This document shows positions 42,640 through 53,258 of a stretch of DNA of 64,000 nucleotides, piece by piece (the first letter of the stretch is position 1; each line of letters starts with the position of its first letter). The position numbers and the translations under genes were made by a program. This DNA comes from Lucinisca nassula (lineage: Eukaryota > Mollusca > Bivalvia > Lucinida > Lucinidae). The stretch is from the NCBI GenBank assembly GCA_963580285.1, contig OY757010.1, positions 70,089,659 through 70,153,658 of the forward strand. Reading direction: 5' to 3'. The notes beneath the pieces were generated by a model, which ran no database searches, was not told where the DNA came from, and saw only the letters and a list, made by a program, of their open reading frames with translations.

Positions 42640-44495
42640 AGACAAGAGGGGCATGCTGGCCCTATATCGCTCACCTGAGATAAGAGATTTATTTGTGTGT
42701 GCCAGGGCATGGAAATTTTTGGCCCCAGGGCTACAATGTAAACAATCTTGGTAGAGGTCCACTGGATGAAGCTTCATACCAAATATCAAAGACCTAAGCC
42801 TTCTGAATTCAGACCAAACATTGTTTTAACGTTTTTTTTCACTAATAAGTCAATGTAAAATAAGTGGGCCCCAAGGCAGGGCCATTTTTGGCCCACCAGG
42901 GCTATAGTTTGAACAATCTTGGTAGATGTCCACTAGATGAAACTACATACCAAATATCAAAGAACTGGGTCCTCTGGTTTCAGACAAGAACATTTTTAAA
43001 TGTTTTTCCCCTCTAAGTCTATATAAAATAAGTGGGCAATGGGGCGGGGCCATTTTTGGCCTCAGGGCTATAATTTGAACAATCTTGGTAAAGGTTCACT
43101 AGATGAAGCTACATACCAAATATCAAAGATCTGCTACCTTTGGTTTCAGACAAGAAGATTTATTTTAAGGTTTTTTTATCCCTTATAAGTCTATGTAAAA
43201 CAATTTGGCAACGAAGCGGCGCCATTTTTGGCCCCAGGGCTATAATTTGAACAATCTTGGTAGAGGTCCACTAAATGAAGCTACATACCAAATATAAAAG
43301 ACGTAGGCCCTCTGATTTCAGACAAGAAGATTTTTAAAGTTTTTTCCCTTATAAGGCTATATAAAACAAGTGGGTCCCGGGGCGGGGCAATTTCTGGCCG
43401 CACGGCTATAATTTGAACAATCCTGGTAGAGGTCCACCAGATGAAGCTACACACCAAATATCAAAGACCTGGGCCTTCGGGTTTCAGACAAGAAGATTTT
43501 TAAAGGGTTTCCCTATATAAGGCTATGTAAAACCAGTCGGCCCTGGTTTGGTTTGATTTGAGGTTTAACGTCCCCGTCAACACTGTAAAGGTCATTTTGG
43601 AGACGTTGCTTCCAATATTGTGGGACATTTACCCGAAATTGAGATGAAATGACACCTCAAGCCCTGTCGCCCAATGAAACCAATAGGGTTTATAAGCATG
43701 GACGGTCCGACTCGTGCGCACCGCTTTGCCTGGGCAGTCTTGGATCCTCTAAGCGGTTTACCAATACTCGTGTGCGGGTCGGATTCAGCTCTGCATGAAA
43801 GCATCATATGCAGCCCATATATTTCTTCAAGCCCCGATGGGCCATAATTTGAACACTCTTGGTACAATCTTCGTAGAGGTCCACTAGATTAAGCTACATA
43901 CCAAATATCAACGGCATGGACCCCATGGTTTCAGACAGGAAGATTTTAAAGGTTTTTCCCTTATAAGTCTATGTAAAACAAGTAAGCCCCGTGGCGGGCC
44001 ATTTTTGGCCCCAGGGCTATAATATGAACAATCTTGATAGAGGTCCACTAGATGAAGCTACACACCAAATATCAAAGACCTGGGCCTTCAGATTTCAGAC
44101 AAGAAGATTTTTAAAGGTTTTCACTATATACGCCTATGTAAAACTAGCCGGCCCCGGCCAGGGGCCATTTTTGGCCCCAGAGCTATAATTTGAACAATCT
44201 TGGTAGAGGTCCATTAGATGAAGCTTCCTACTAAATATCAAAGACCTGGACCTTCTGGTTTCAGACAAGAAGAGTTTTTAAGTTTTTCACCCTATTTTTC
44301 CCTTTTTGTTGCCATGGCAACCAGAGTTCTGCATGGAATGGAATTCTTTACATAATTTTGCGAGAGGACCACCCAAAGATCATTTTTGCCAAGTGTGGTT
44401 AGAATTCATCCAGTGGTTTAGGAGATGTTGTTATAGGAAAATGTGAACGGACATACAGACGACGTCGATGACGACGGACGATGGGCATGCAGAAT
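42640..44495 (-). mobile_element. Helentron/HINE-like element, second copy, with nested SINE-like repeat
   Basis: Same family and orientation as 37886-40030: CGCTCACCTGAGATAAG near its low end, beside ACAAGAGGGGCATGCTGGCC, and ~168-bp units near 42738, 42909, 43075, 43245, 43414, 43856, 44026 and 44190. Units are more diverged and the GC hairpins weaker. A GACGACGTCGATGACGACGG tract ends it near 44490. The SINE-like repeat at 43541-43850 splits one unit. Confidence 0.55.
43541..43850 (+). repeat. SINE-like repeat nested in the array
   Basis: GGTTTGATTTGAGGTTTAAC to CCCCGATGGGCC. Same family as 6048, 41806 and 47752. It interrupts a ~168-bp array unit, so it is younger than the array. Confidence 0.7.
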
Positions 44496-44499
44496 AAAC

Positions 44500-45190
44500 C
44501 TTATCAAGTTATGGATGAAACAATAAAAACCAAGTAGTGGTAGATCCGGTCAAACATTATCAAACTATTGCTAGCTGTTTGAAAGTTACATGTCTATAAT
44601 CATTAGATGGATTTGTCGGGATGCCAAATCTTATCAAAATAATCCTAGTTGTTTGAAAATGATTTGTTCATAATCAGTGATAAATTGTGTCTGGGTGAGG
44701 CTACTTATGAATAAATAATACATTAGACAATCTCTTTGGGAAGGTCATACCAATATACATGTGCATGCCAAACACTTATCAAAATATTCCTTGCATTTTA
44801 TAAGTTATATGCCTGTATCCAGTTTGTGAATGTTTTGCTTTGGAGAGGAAATTTGAATTAAGAAATATAACATTAAACCACATCATCGATTAGATCTGAT
44901 CAATAGACATATGTTTGCCGAAAATTGTACAAATATTTATTCCTGGTGGTCAGAAAGTTATATGTCCGTGGCACTTTGTGAGTCTGTTTATAAAGAGATC
45001 AGACGTTAGACAATCCAATTGGTCGTGTGAATATATATCTGCATGCCTACAATCATCTAAATATTCCAAGCTATTTCAAAGTTACACTCCGTAATTAGTC
45101 TATCAAACTGTTGCCTCGGGGAGGCTATCTATAAAGACATCTGGCAATAGTCTATCTCATTAATAATTTAATAAAATACAGCTGCAAGAC
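44500..45190. repeat. ~145-bp tandem array, inverted relative of 37030-37885
   Basis: Four or five units with TGCATGCC, AATATTCC and GGAGGCTA-like blocks and CATTAGACAATC. Diverged. Confidence 0.6.
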
Positions 45191-45267
45191 CGTATCTGCA
45201 GGTCATTAACTGGCCTCAACTGGTCATCTGGAATTTTCTGGTTTGATTTCTAAACAATATTAGTTCA

Positions 45268-45548
45268 CATTACGATAACACGCTTATATAATTTTGACCC
45301 CCTTGAACCCCACTTGTATTTAGTAAAACTAGGGTTTACAGGAGTAAACCTTATTTTTCTTATTTCTGCTCAAAAATATAGATTGTGGGTACTCGTAGAA
45401 CCGCCTCGATGAAGCGGTTCTAACGAGTACCCACAATCTATATTTTGAGCAGAAATAAGAAAAAATCACATTTTTTTCAATCCGAAAATATTCGTTTTTT
45501 TCGGCGATCAATTTTACAATGTATTGAAATAGGCGTGTTTTCGTAATA
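45268..45548. mobile_element. CATYACG-family MITE with complete central palindrome
   Basis: CATTACGATAACACGCTTATA to AGGCGTGTTTTCGTAATA. The centre has GATTGTGGGTACTCG / CGAGTACCCACAATC arms and GAACCGCC / GGCGGTTC-type inner arms, together ~50-base arms able to form a long hairpin. Confidence 0.88.
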
Positions 45549-46009
45549 ATTTAAGTGAAACTGCAAGTAACCTAGAATAAACATCTTTTCCTCGTTGGAG
45601 AAGAGATAGCTGATAACGTTCCTTACCGTTTCATTTGTATTGTATATGAAATATTGGGGTTTCTCTTCCTCTTGGTGGCATTGGTAAGCTGTTTTCTTTG
45701 CTGTCACACTTTATGGCCACCTCCATTAGTATTTCGCTTTATCTCTGCTCATTTACAGTGCAAATCATTGTCACACATACGGAAATGGTGTCGCCAGACG
45801 GTTCTACAAGTTGCGGAAGCTAAAATACTTCATAGATTCAACTACATGTATGTTGTAGCAGCTGCTAGCGTAGGACAAGGTTTTTGAAAAAAAAACCTAA
45901 TACTTATATTTGGTGTCACATTCGTTTAGGTTCATTTCGCCAAATAAACACACCACATAGAACACTGAGGTATTTTGAATGGTTCACATTGCCCTGGGGT
46001 GGGATGTTG
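45549..46009. other. No recognisable gene
   Basis: One open stretch (45660-45885) begins with a hydrophobic LFLLVALVSCFLCC segment but has no family resemblance or splice support. Confidence 0.4.
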
Positions 46010-46290
46010 GTTGGCCCCCTGCAATGGTCCGGTTTCGGCGATGAACGTTAGTTCAGTGCCTTAATTGGGTTGGGCGTAGGGATGCAATTATGCCTCATTG
46101 TGGGGCTCGGTCAGCCTGCTTTTTATTTTCTTGGGGATGTTGTTTGCACCCCCCCACCCCCACCCCCCCCCCTGCACTGGTCTAGTTTCGGCGATGAACG
46201 TTAGTTCGGTGCCTTAATTGGGTTGGGGTGGGGATGCAATTATGCCTCACTGTGGGGCTCGGTCGGCCTACTTTTTGTGTGTGTGTGTGT
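46010..46290. repeat. ~155-bp tandem duplication
   Basis: TTTCGGCGATGAACGTTAGTT followed by GGATGCAATTATGCCTCA occurs near 46030 and 46185, separated by a poly-C stretch (46149-46172). Confidence 0.85.
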
Positions 46291-46743
46291 GGTGCCTTGC
46301 TGGTGTTGGGGGTGGAATTTGTCCGGGGATGGTTGGGGTCTCTCTCTCTCTCTTTCCTTTCCTTCCAACAACTGGAATCGAGGGAAGATGTATGTTGGAG
46401 ACTGGAGGAATGATGTGGGGTCTAGGGGGCGTGACTGACACCTGTGGCAGTAGATTTGCGTGTCAGGCGAACAGTGATGGCCCTGATTAGTTGCCACATT
46501 GTGTTATTACTGGTCGTGGTTATCATTGTTTGCCTGACCACATCCCGATGGTGGGATGCTGTACTTAACTTGTGCCTTATTTAATTGTTTTTTGACTAAT
46601 CAGAATCAAGCTTTAGTTGTTTTACAGCATTTACAGAGTTTATTTTGAGTTGTTGCTTTATTATTATAAATTGTGATTAATATTCTGCCACATGGTGGCC
46701 CATGATTGGAAATAAACTTTATTCTATTCTATTCTATTCTATT
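46291..46743 (+). repeat. LINE 3' untranslated end with (ATTCT)n tail
   Basis: Ends GGAAATAAACTTTATTCTATTCTATTCT, a short-repeat tail typical of CR1/Jockey-type LINEs, preceded by GCCACATGGTGGCCCATGAT. No RT is attached. GT and CT runs near 46277 and 46340 give overlapping shadow ORFs only. Confidence 0.55.
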
Positions 46744-47358
46744 CATTGTTTCCTCGCGTTGACTATGACTGCAGTGAGGAACTTGTAGAGAGAAGTCTGC
46801 AGTGGAGCGAAAATGCTTCAAATTCCACATGAAAACTTAGGAAAGGAATGACCTTTACCACTGAGCCTTGGCACATCATTTTCTACCATTTACATCCGCG
46901 CAGAATGATCAGAGTCTTCGTTGTGCATTCCAGTTATAGCTAAGGATCCAGTGCTCCTTCATGCAGCAAGAGAAGTCTCCGGTTAGCCTATGTGGATGCG
47001 CAGGCTGATCTGATTCTTCGCTGGGCGCACATTTAAATTGTAGGAAATGCTGTGCCCCGGCATATATATAAACGACTCCTTTACCTTTTCATAGGACCAC
47101 ATTCATTCACATTTAGCAGGAATAATGCCGAGGGGACTCCTTCACCGAAATGTAAATGATTGTGTTCAGTTGAACAAAATGAGTACCGCAGCTAAATGAA
47201 CAAGATTGTTGTCGCCAGGGATGAAAAATAGAAATCTAGGCATTGACTCTTATCATTTCCACAATCAATAGCACATTTTGGGGTCAAGTGAGGGAACCAG
47301 GACGTCTTGGATCTCGTATATATTTTACTGTTAACCAACAGATCTACTTCTATTTTAG
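46744..47358. other. Intronic DNA before exon B
   Basis: No repeat recognised apart from possible hairpin-repeat remnants near 46890 and 46985. Ends in the TTCTATTTTAG acceptor. Confidence 0.45.
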
Positions 47359-47560
47359 TTGGCCCTAACCCACAAGATGTTTTAGTTAGTCGGAACTGCA
47401 GAAGGATTTTGGTTGCTATCCAGGGACCGCCTATGAGGATTCCGCCGAAGGACATTAAGGTCAATCCGGTCGGGGGAGTTGTTCAGTTAGATTTTAAATC
47501 ATCCAATTTAAGGTCGCCATTTAAAAAATATATGGTGGACTTCTGCAAATACAACAGCAG
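47359..47560 (+). CDS. Host exon B: choice-of-anchor I / mesenchyme-specific glycoprotein-like
   Basis: Bounded by TTCTATTTTAG and GTAACT, entering in phase 1 and leaving in phase 2 (202 bases). The peptide has VGPNPQDVLVSRNCRRILVA, then IQGPPM, then VNPVGGVVQLDF and YMVDFCKYN. The order VGxxPxxxxxxxxCxxxxVAxxG, then (D/N)PxGGVxxxxF, is the characteristic middle of choice-of-anchor I proteins, where an acidic residue and DPEGG usually stand; here the E of VAxEG is Q and DPE is NPV. Probably a secreted or surface adhesive-type protein. Its start phase fits exon A. No later exon found before 64000. Confidence 0.65.
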
Positions 47561-47751
47561 GTAACTTTGTTGTGCGTTATTTAAAACATTTGACACATAT
47601 CTCGCGCTGAATCGCTGAATAAGACAGCCACTACATTTGCCAGCAGTGCAAATCCAGATCAGGGCAAGCAATCTAAAAAAGAATCCACACTGTCGTGCAG
47701 TTTGTGAATTACAAGGTTTCACAGTATCAAGGAATTTGATTGGTGGATGGC

Positions 47752-48078
47752 TTTTGTTTTGTTTGTTTGATTTGAGGTTTAACGCCCCCGTCAACACTGT
47801 AAAGGTAATGATGGATAGTTTGTTTGATTTGAGGTTCATTTTGGAGACGCTACTTCCAATTTTTTACCCGACATTGAGATGAAATGACATCTCAAACCCT
47901 GTCGCCCAATGACACCAATAGGGTTTATAAGCATGGACGGTCCGACTCGCATCGCTTTACCTGGGCAGGCTTAGGTCCTCTAAGCTGTTTACCAGTACTC
48001 GTGTGCGGTCGGATTTCAGCACTGCTTGGAAGCATCAGACAGCCAATCTATTTTTTCAGGCCCCGATAGGCGGGGGGC
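47752..48078 (+). repeat. SINE-like repeat, full forward copy
   Basis: TTTGATTTGAGGTTTAACGC...ACCAATAGGGTTTATAAGCA...CCCCGATAGGCGGGGGG. A short internal duplication of TTTGTTTGATTTGAGGTT occurs at 47818. No A/B box pair seen, so the promoter type is unknown. Confidence 0.7.
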
Positions 48079-48408
48079 GAATGGTGGATAGTTAGAAACG
48101 GGTTTGGCTAGATAAGGGTTTAAAATATTCTGAAAGAGTTGTCTTTCCTGAAAGTTTGTCCTGATTAATAGGGCTCATATATTTAAGAAAAGAAAAGGAG
48201 TAAGTTCTTTCCAGTAAAAATGACCCTGTTATTGAAGGGCTGAGATTACGAGGAAAGACAAACAGGAGTCGCGTGTCCCTTGCAAAATGGCGGACAAACT
48301 TTGACAGGGTAGAAAGTATTTTCGAAATTAAGGGACACTTTCATGGTTAGAAAAATCCGTTCCGAGGGTCATTGTGATGATCATAGATTGACCATGATTC
48401 TGCGTATT
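48079..48408. other. No recognisable feature
   Basis: Unassigned; no open frame of interest. Confidence 0.4.
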
Positions 48409-48443
48409 GTGTGTGTGTGTGTGTGTGTGTGTGTGGGGGGGGG
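48409..48443. repeat. (GT)n-(G)n microsatellite
   Basis: GT run followed by ten G residues. Confidence 0.95.
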
Positions 48444-48629
48444 TTCTGTCTACCGCTCACACGCATGCTAGGTGTTTCCTCTTGCATTCTTTCCGTTTCT
48501 GTGCGCGGATTTTCAATATCGCAGCCACGCAGTCACTTTCGCTCACAACATCTGTGGTCACATTTCTATGCGGTTAAGGGACGTCACAATGTTTTTTGTG
48601 TCGTCGGCCTGTGCTATGATGTACTCGAC

Positions 48630-48910
48630 CATCACGAAAACACGCCTATATAATGTTGACCCCCTTGAACCCCACTTTTATATAGTTAAACTGGGGTTTA
48701 CGGGGGTAAACCTTATTTTTCTTATTTCTGCTCAAAATATAGATTGTGGGCACTCGTTAGAACCGCCTCATCGATGCGGTTTTAACGAGTGCCCACAATC
48801 TATATTTTAGAGCAGAAATAAGAAAAATATCACAAGTTTTCATCTTAAAATTTTATTTTTTTTCGGCGATAAAGGTGGCAATGTATTTGTATAGGCGTGT
48901 TTGCGTAATG
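48630..48910. mobile_element. CATYACG-family MITE, best full-length copy (281 bp)
   Basis: CATCACGAAAACACGCCTATA to TATAGGCGTGTTTGCGTAATG. Central arms GATTGTGGGCACTCGTTAG and TAACGAGTGCCCACAATC; the C/G pair (48751/48791) replaces the T/A pair (45390/45429) of the 45268 copy. Confidence 0.9.
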
Positions 48911-49079
48911 ACATCCAATATACTCATTTCACACCAAACACGTCACAGATCTCGATTTTTACCCGGTTTCTGGGCAGCGACAGCATAACCTGTGTAGGAT
49001 AAGCTTTTCTTTCCCCCTGAAAATTAGGTAGTCCTTGTTTTAGTGCAAGAAAATTGCTTTTCCGCCAGTCTGGTCTGTC

Positions 49080-49856
49080 TGTCGGTTTGTAACTTAAAGA
49101 CCTGTTTGAGATATTTTCATGAAACTTTACAGTTGTAGAAACAACTATGAATCAACGTGCAGAAGCCAATAAACATAACTCTGGTTTATCTACTTTTGGT
49201 CTTTGAATCTTTGGGTATTGAAAATAGTGGTTGATAGCATTTACTCGTGTAAGATCTCTAACTTTAGAACTGTCTGAGAAATTTTCATTAAACGTTATAC
49301 AGAATAAGCACAAGTCGACGCTGTGAAGAAGACAAGAACCATAACACGTATTTTATTGCTTTTGAGGTTATGCGCTTTGAATATTGAAATTACTTGTTGC
49401 AGCTATGTAACCTGAAAACCAAATTAGATATAGTCATGAAATGTTATCAAGAAATATTAAACACAATACGACGCCAAGCAGAAGACAAAAACCTTGGCTC
49501 TTAGTAAATTACTTGTGGGGTTTCGACCTTTTTGAATATGCATTACTATTCGACAACATACATAAGAACCACAGCTATGACTTTGTTACTTTTGGAATTA
49601 TCGCCCTTGAACATTCAAGATAGCGGCTGTGTGTATTTCCTTATTTCTGCGGTGTAACTACAATACCGTTTGAGATATTTTCATAAAACTTTATAGAGAT
49701 GTAAAGCACCTTTAAATCACATGCAGAACTGAAGAACCATAACCTTGGTTTACCTGCTAACAGAGGTATGAACCTAAGAAGATTCTGATAGTTTGTTTAC
49801 ATGTGCCGCTAACTTGACATTTTCATGAAACTTTACAGAAACATAAATTATTATTT
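49080..49856. repeat. ~180-bp decayed tandem array
   Basis: GAGATATTTTCATGAAACTTTACAG-type blocks recur near 49110, 49280, 49430, 49670 and 49815, each followed by a GCAGAAG..AAGAACCATAAC block. A further block at 51985-52035 suggests that the DNA in between was inserted later. Confidence 0.7.
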
Positions 49857-49898
49857 TTCATTTTTTTTATTTTATTTCAATTAATACAATTGTCATTG

Positions 49899-50023
49899 AT
49901 CAAGTAATTTAGTATTGACCCAGGTACAGGTCCTCGGTCAACTGCATTTGCCCTCGGCCTTCGGCCTCGGGCCAATGCAGCAGACCTCGGACCTGTACCT
50001 GGGCCAGTGCGAAATTACTTGAT
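49899..50023. mobile_element. Fold-back MITE with perfect 12-bp ends
   Basis: ATCAAGTAATTT and AAATTACTTGAT bound it; inner arms CCCAGGTACAGGTCC / GGACCTGTACCTGGG, and GCATTTGCCCTCGG / CCTCGGGCCAATGC around a CTTCGG-like loop, make almost the whole element one hairpin. Confidence 0.85.
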
Positions 50024-50135
50024 TAATAACATAAAATTATCATGTGAAGATTTCAGAATACAAGAACTTACGAGTGCTGAATTATATATTGTGAGCCTCA
50101 CATTGAAGGATTTGAGTTCTGTCGGACATATGTTA

Positions 50136-51518
50136 TTATTTTTCAACAGTAGAATTGCGCAGTCGATGGCGCGCCACCGCATATCCCCACGCCACTACAT
50201 AATCTACTCATCATGCCGTTCGCTTTAATATGTTACACGACCATGTTCTGGAAATTTTGATTTTTGACCCCCGCGGGCCCCATCCCGTGGGCCCACCCCT
50301 AGGGGTGTGATCAAAATTCCGAAAGTGTCATGCACTCCTCAGACCAAAGATCTATCAGTTCCCACAGGTTCAAGTTTCTATCTTTAACCGTCTAAGTCTA
50401 AGAAGAGTTATCCGGTAAGACGGACGGACGGACGTACGGACGTACGTACGGACGGACGACGAAGACCATTACAATATCCCCACTTTTTCTTCGAAAAGCG
50501 TGGGGATAATAAATCCCTTCAGTATCTATACACTTTTACCATCGGTGTTTTAGGGCCTCAATGGCACGTTTTAGAACTCCTTTTCTTGGCTGTTCAGAAA
50601 ATCAGCCACTGCATATATGACGTCATCATCGGACTGAAAGTGGGTTCCTGAAATAGCCGTTTTCAGTTTTGGAAATAGATGAATGTCTGCTGGAGCGAGA
50701 TCAGATGCTCAATCAATTTAAAACCACAATTGTGAATGGCAGCCATGATAGCAATGACAGACTTGTGAATATGAGAATTGTCCTAATGGAACAACACACC
50801 TTTCGTGAGCTTTCCGCGCGCTTAAGTTTAATATTTTGATAATAAGTGGAGGATAGTATGTGCCATTGATTGTTCGTCCCTTTTGAATATACAAATGTAA
50901 TCTTCAAGCAGAATACCACCTGCATCCCAGAAAACCGAGGCCATAACCTTCCCAGCTGATGGAACAGTCTTTGCATTCTTTGGCGGGGGTGAGCCATGTT
51001 TCGATTGTTGTTTGGCCTCCGGGGTTAAATGATGGTCCCGTGTTTCATCTATAGTGACAAATCTCTAAAGTAAGTTGGTAGACTTCCTCAAAAAGGTTAA
51101 GATTAGCACGCGATACTGTGCACCTGGTGTGCTTCTGATCAACTGTCAGAAGTCTTGGTACCCATCGGGCCGAAAGCTTTCTTATTGCGAGATCCTCTGT
51201 CAGAATGGAATATGCACTTTCCTTTGAAATGCGATCCCTACTGGCTGTATATCTTTCTGCGACTCGTCTGTCAGTCATAACAATATCATGGACTTTATTG
51301 AACATTTCTGAGGTTGCAACATTGACAGGCCTCCCAGGACGGGGTCATTCTCAAGGCTCTGTCTGCCGCGCTTAAATTCCGCTACCCTCCTTTTCACAGT
51401 AGCATATGAAGGGACAGCCTTCCCCAGTGCTGCTACTGTAGCAATATGGATATCCTTTGGTGTTAAACATTTTTTCATTCAAATATTGGATCACTGTCCT
51501 TTCACCGATTTTGTCCAT
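50136..51518 (-). pseudogene. mariner-type transposase, decayed, split by Helitron-type element
   Basis: Cut-and-paste transposase of the mariner family. Read leftwards from Met 51518: CLTPKDIHIATVAALGKAVP and RVAEFKRGRQSLE (helix-turn-helix region), KVHDIVMTDRRVAERY, the linker LSARWVPRLLT, the first catalytic Asp in MDET near 51045, a VMASVFWDAGG-like segment near 50920, and a second Asp preceded by a stop (FH*DN) near 50775. The third acidic residue region is lost. Many frameshifts. The frame's last codons (VEK, stop at 50136) lie on the far side of an insertion at 50149-50509. Confidence 0.85.
50149..50509 (-). mobile_element. Helitron-type element, short copy (361 bp), in mariner 3' end
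   Basis: Same family as 27583-28811: begins TTATCCCCACGCTTTTCGAA, carries one internal unit, and ends with hairpin-type GGTGGCGCGCCATC, ACTGCGCAATT and CTAC (CTAG in the other copy). Flanks are A and T. Removing it restores the expected end of the mariner frame. Confidence 0.82.
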
Positions 51519-51708
51519 TTTGCAAAAGCTGGTTGTCTTGATTACTTCTGAGTTCTACATCATCGATATAAACGGACCACATGAGACCAGTCCTTGGGTA
51601 ACCGGCCCTTTATAGTCAGAGAATAATAGGACTTTAAACGAACATCCATGCGTACCTCATTCAATACCAGGCTCAAAACAGATCAATCAGCCCTCGTAGC
51701 AACATCTG

Positions 51709-51924
51709 GGGCCAGTTGTTCAAAACTAACAACGCCGTGAGTAAACGTATCGTTAAAATTTTGATCATTTATTATGGCAAATATGCAAATATTTTTGCTG
51801 AAAAAATGTGAGCAGCTTTTTTCAGCAAAAGTACCAAAATTGTAAATATTAAGCTTGCTAGAACAGTTAACAATATGACCACTAACGCGCTCGTTAAGCT
51901 AACGAGGCTTTGAACAACTGGACC
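51709..51924. mobile_element. MITE with GGCCAGTTGTTCAAA ends
   Basis: GGCCAGTTGTTCAAA at the left and TTTGAACAACTGGACC at the right are near-perfect inverted ends; the interior is AT-rich and non-coding. The superfamily is not clear from the flanks. Confidence 0.75.
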
Positions 51925-52059
51925 ATGCTGTTTTGGCTCTTTAAACATTAAAAAAGTGTAATCAACATTTAGGTCTGCCCTATAACATGAAAACCGTTCG
52001 TGATATTTTCATGAATGTTGACAGAAACATAAACATGTGGCAAACACACGAATCATCCC

Positions 52060-52200
52060 AGCAGGCACATGACGTAACTGTGACGTCACATCAACGCCGG
52101 TGCGACGTCATGACGTTTATGCAACGTCATCTACGTCAGTGCAACGTCTTGACGTTGCATCGACGTTGATTTGACGTTGCCATAGTGACATGTGCCTGCT
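52060..52200. mobile_element. MITE with AGCAGGCACATG ends, packed with ACGTC motifs
   Basis: Perfect 12-bp inverted ends (52060-52071, 52189-52200). The interior has about ten ACGTC/GACGT motifs, including TGACGTCA at 52081-52088. A partial, diverged copy is at 56789-56890. Confidence 0.8.
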
Positions 52201-53085
52201 TCGTTTACCAACTTTCGAATTGTGGCCATTTGAACATGGCATCTGTATCCATCTACAGGCTAAAGTATGCTGCGTATTAACATAGTTCATTTTGAAGTAG
52301 AGACATTTTGCTAAAAAGTTTGTTGCATAATTAAGCACCTTCCGAAATCTGAATAAAATCGCAGCAAAGAAGGAAACGCGTCTGACTTCGCCAACACTGT
52401 CTATACATAACTTATAAAAAACGATTACTGAATGACATCTTAGGCCAGTTTTAATTTGTAGGGGAAAACTCCTACTTCTATATTTGTGACTCCTTTCCAA
52501 TCTTAATTTAACATTATCTTCGGTAAGGCCTTAAAAACAGCCGTGTTTCCGCTAACCCGACGGACACAGCAAAAGATCAATATAAAAATTAAAACACCGA
52601 CCCTACCATTAGCAATTTCCGACCCAACCCAGAATCGCCTTTGCATTTTCTTACAGTAATTTCGCGTTTTCAGTACTTTTTTGTAGTTTTTGGCATTTAG
52701 TACATTCCAAATTACAGACTGGGCTGACTTTTTGAGAATCTAAAATGATCTACATGTATGATATACAGTGCAAGTCTCAACATGACAATTTTATTGACAA
52801 AAAGTACAATGTACAAAAACAGAAACGCATAAAAATACAGGTCCGACCCTGTTTTTATCCCTACCCACCTTTTTTAGCATGTTAGCGGAAACACAGCTAT
52901 TTTTACGCCTAATTAAATCCATTTTATATAACCGACATGTTAACATGTTCTTGAGACGTATCATCTCAGTTTCTAGTGTCCAGTATCTCTTCCATTGCTC
53001 TATGTTAGACAAGTCCATTTGTCACAAAAGGGGTGTCAGACCTTTATTTTCATTTTCATTCTATTTTTTACGGAAATTTCTGTCA
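52201..53085. other. No recognisable gene
   Basis: Short ORFs on both strands without family resemblance. Confidence 0.45.
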
Positions 53086-53152
53086 GCAAATAGTGCAGGC
53101 CCTGATCAAACGCCGCGTTCTGGGGCGTCTGAAATGCGCCTGCACTGATTGC
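53086..53152. mobile_element. Miniature hairpin repeat (GATCAGACGC family)
   Basis: GCAAATAGTGCAGGCCCTGA, CAAACGCCGC, GGGGCGTCTG and GCCTGCACTGATTGC. Well-preserved outer stem. Confidence 0.75.
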
Positions 53153-53258
53153 CAAGGTATCCATTCAGGGGTTTCCCGCATACATTTCAAAGATTTAATC
53201 TTATATACCTTTCAGTGTCAGATCAACTATGTTTAATAACCAGTGCTTCAGCTGAACT

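Larger units (their letters stand above)
19153..47358 (+). other. Predicted 28.2-kb phase-1 intron filled with mobile elements
   Basis: Runs from the GTAAGT after exon A to the TTCTATTTTAG before exon B. Exon A leaves a lone G and exon B begins with TT, together a Val codon. The span includes Polinton genes, a Gmr1 element and many Penelope-like pieces. It is one intron only if no further exon lies between; I found none. Confidence 0.5.

Noticed and set aside
45654..45887. ORF with a signal-peptide-like start
   Set aside because: No family resemblance, no splice or polyadenylation context, codons unremarkable; not called a gene.
46218..46497. Four overlapping ORFs in all frames
   Set aside because: Overlap in GT/CT-rich tandem duplication; typical shadow frames.
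47483..47882. Minus and plus ORFs around exon B
   Set aside because: They extend into the SINE-like repeat and ignore the splice sites that bound the conserved segment.
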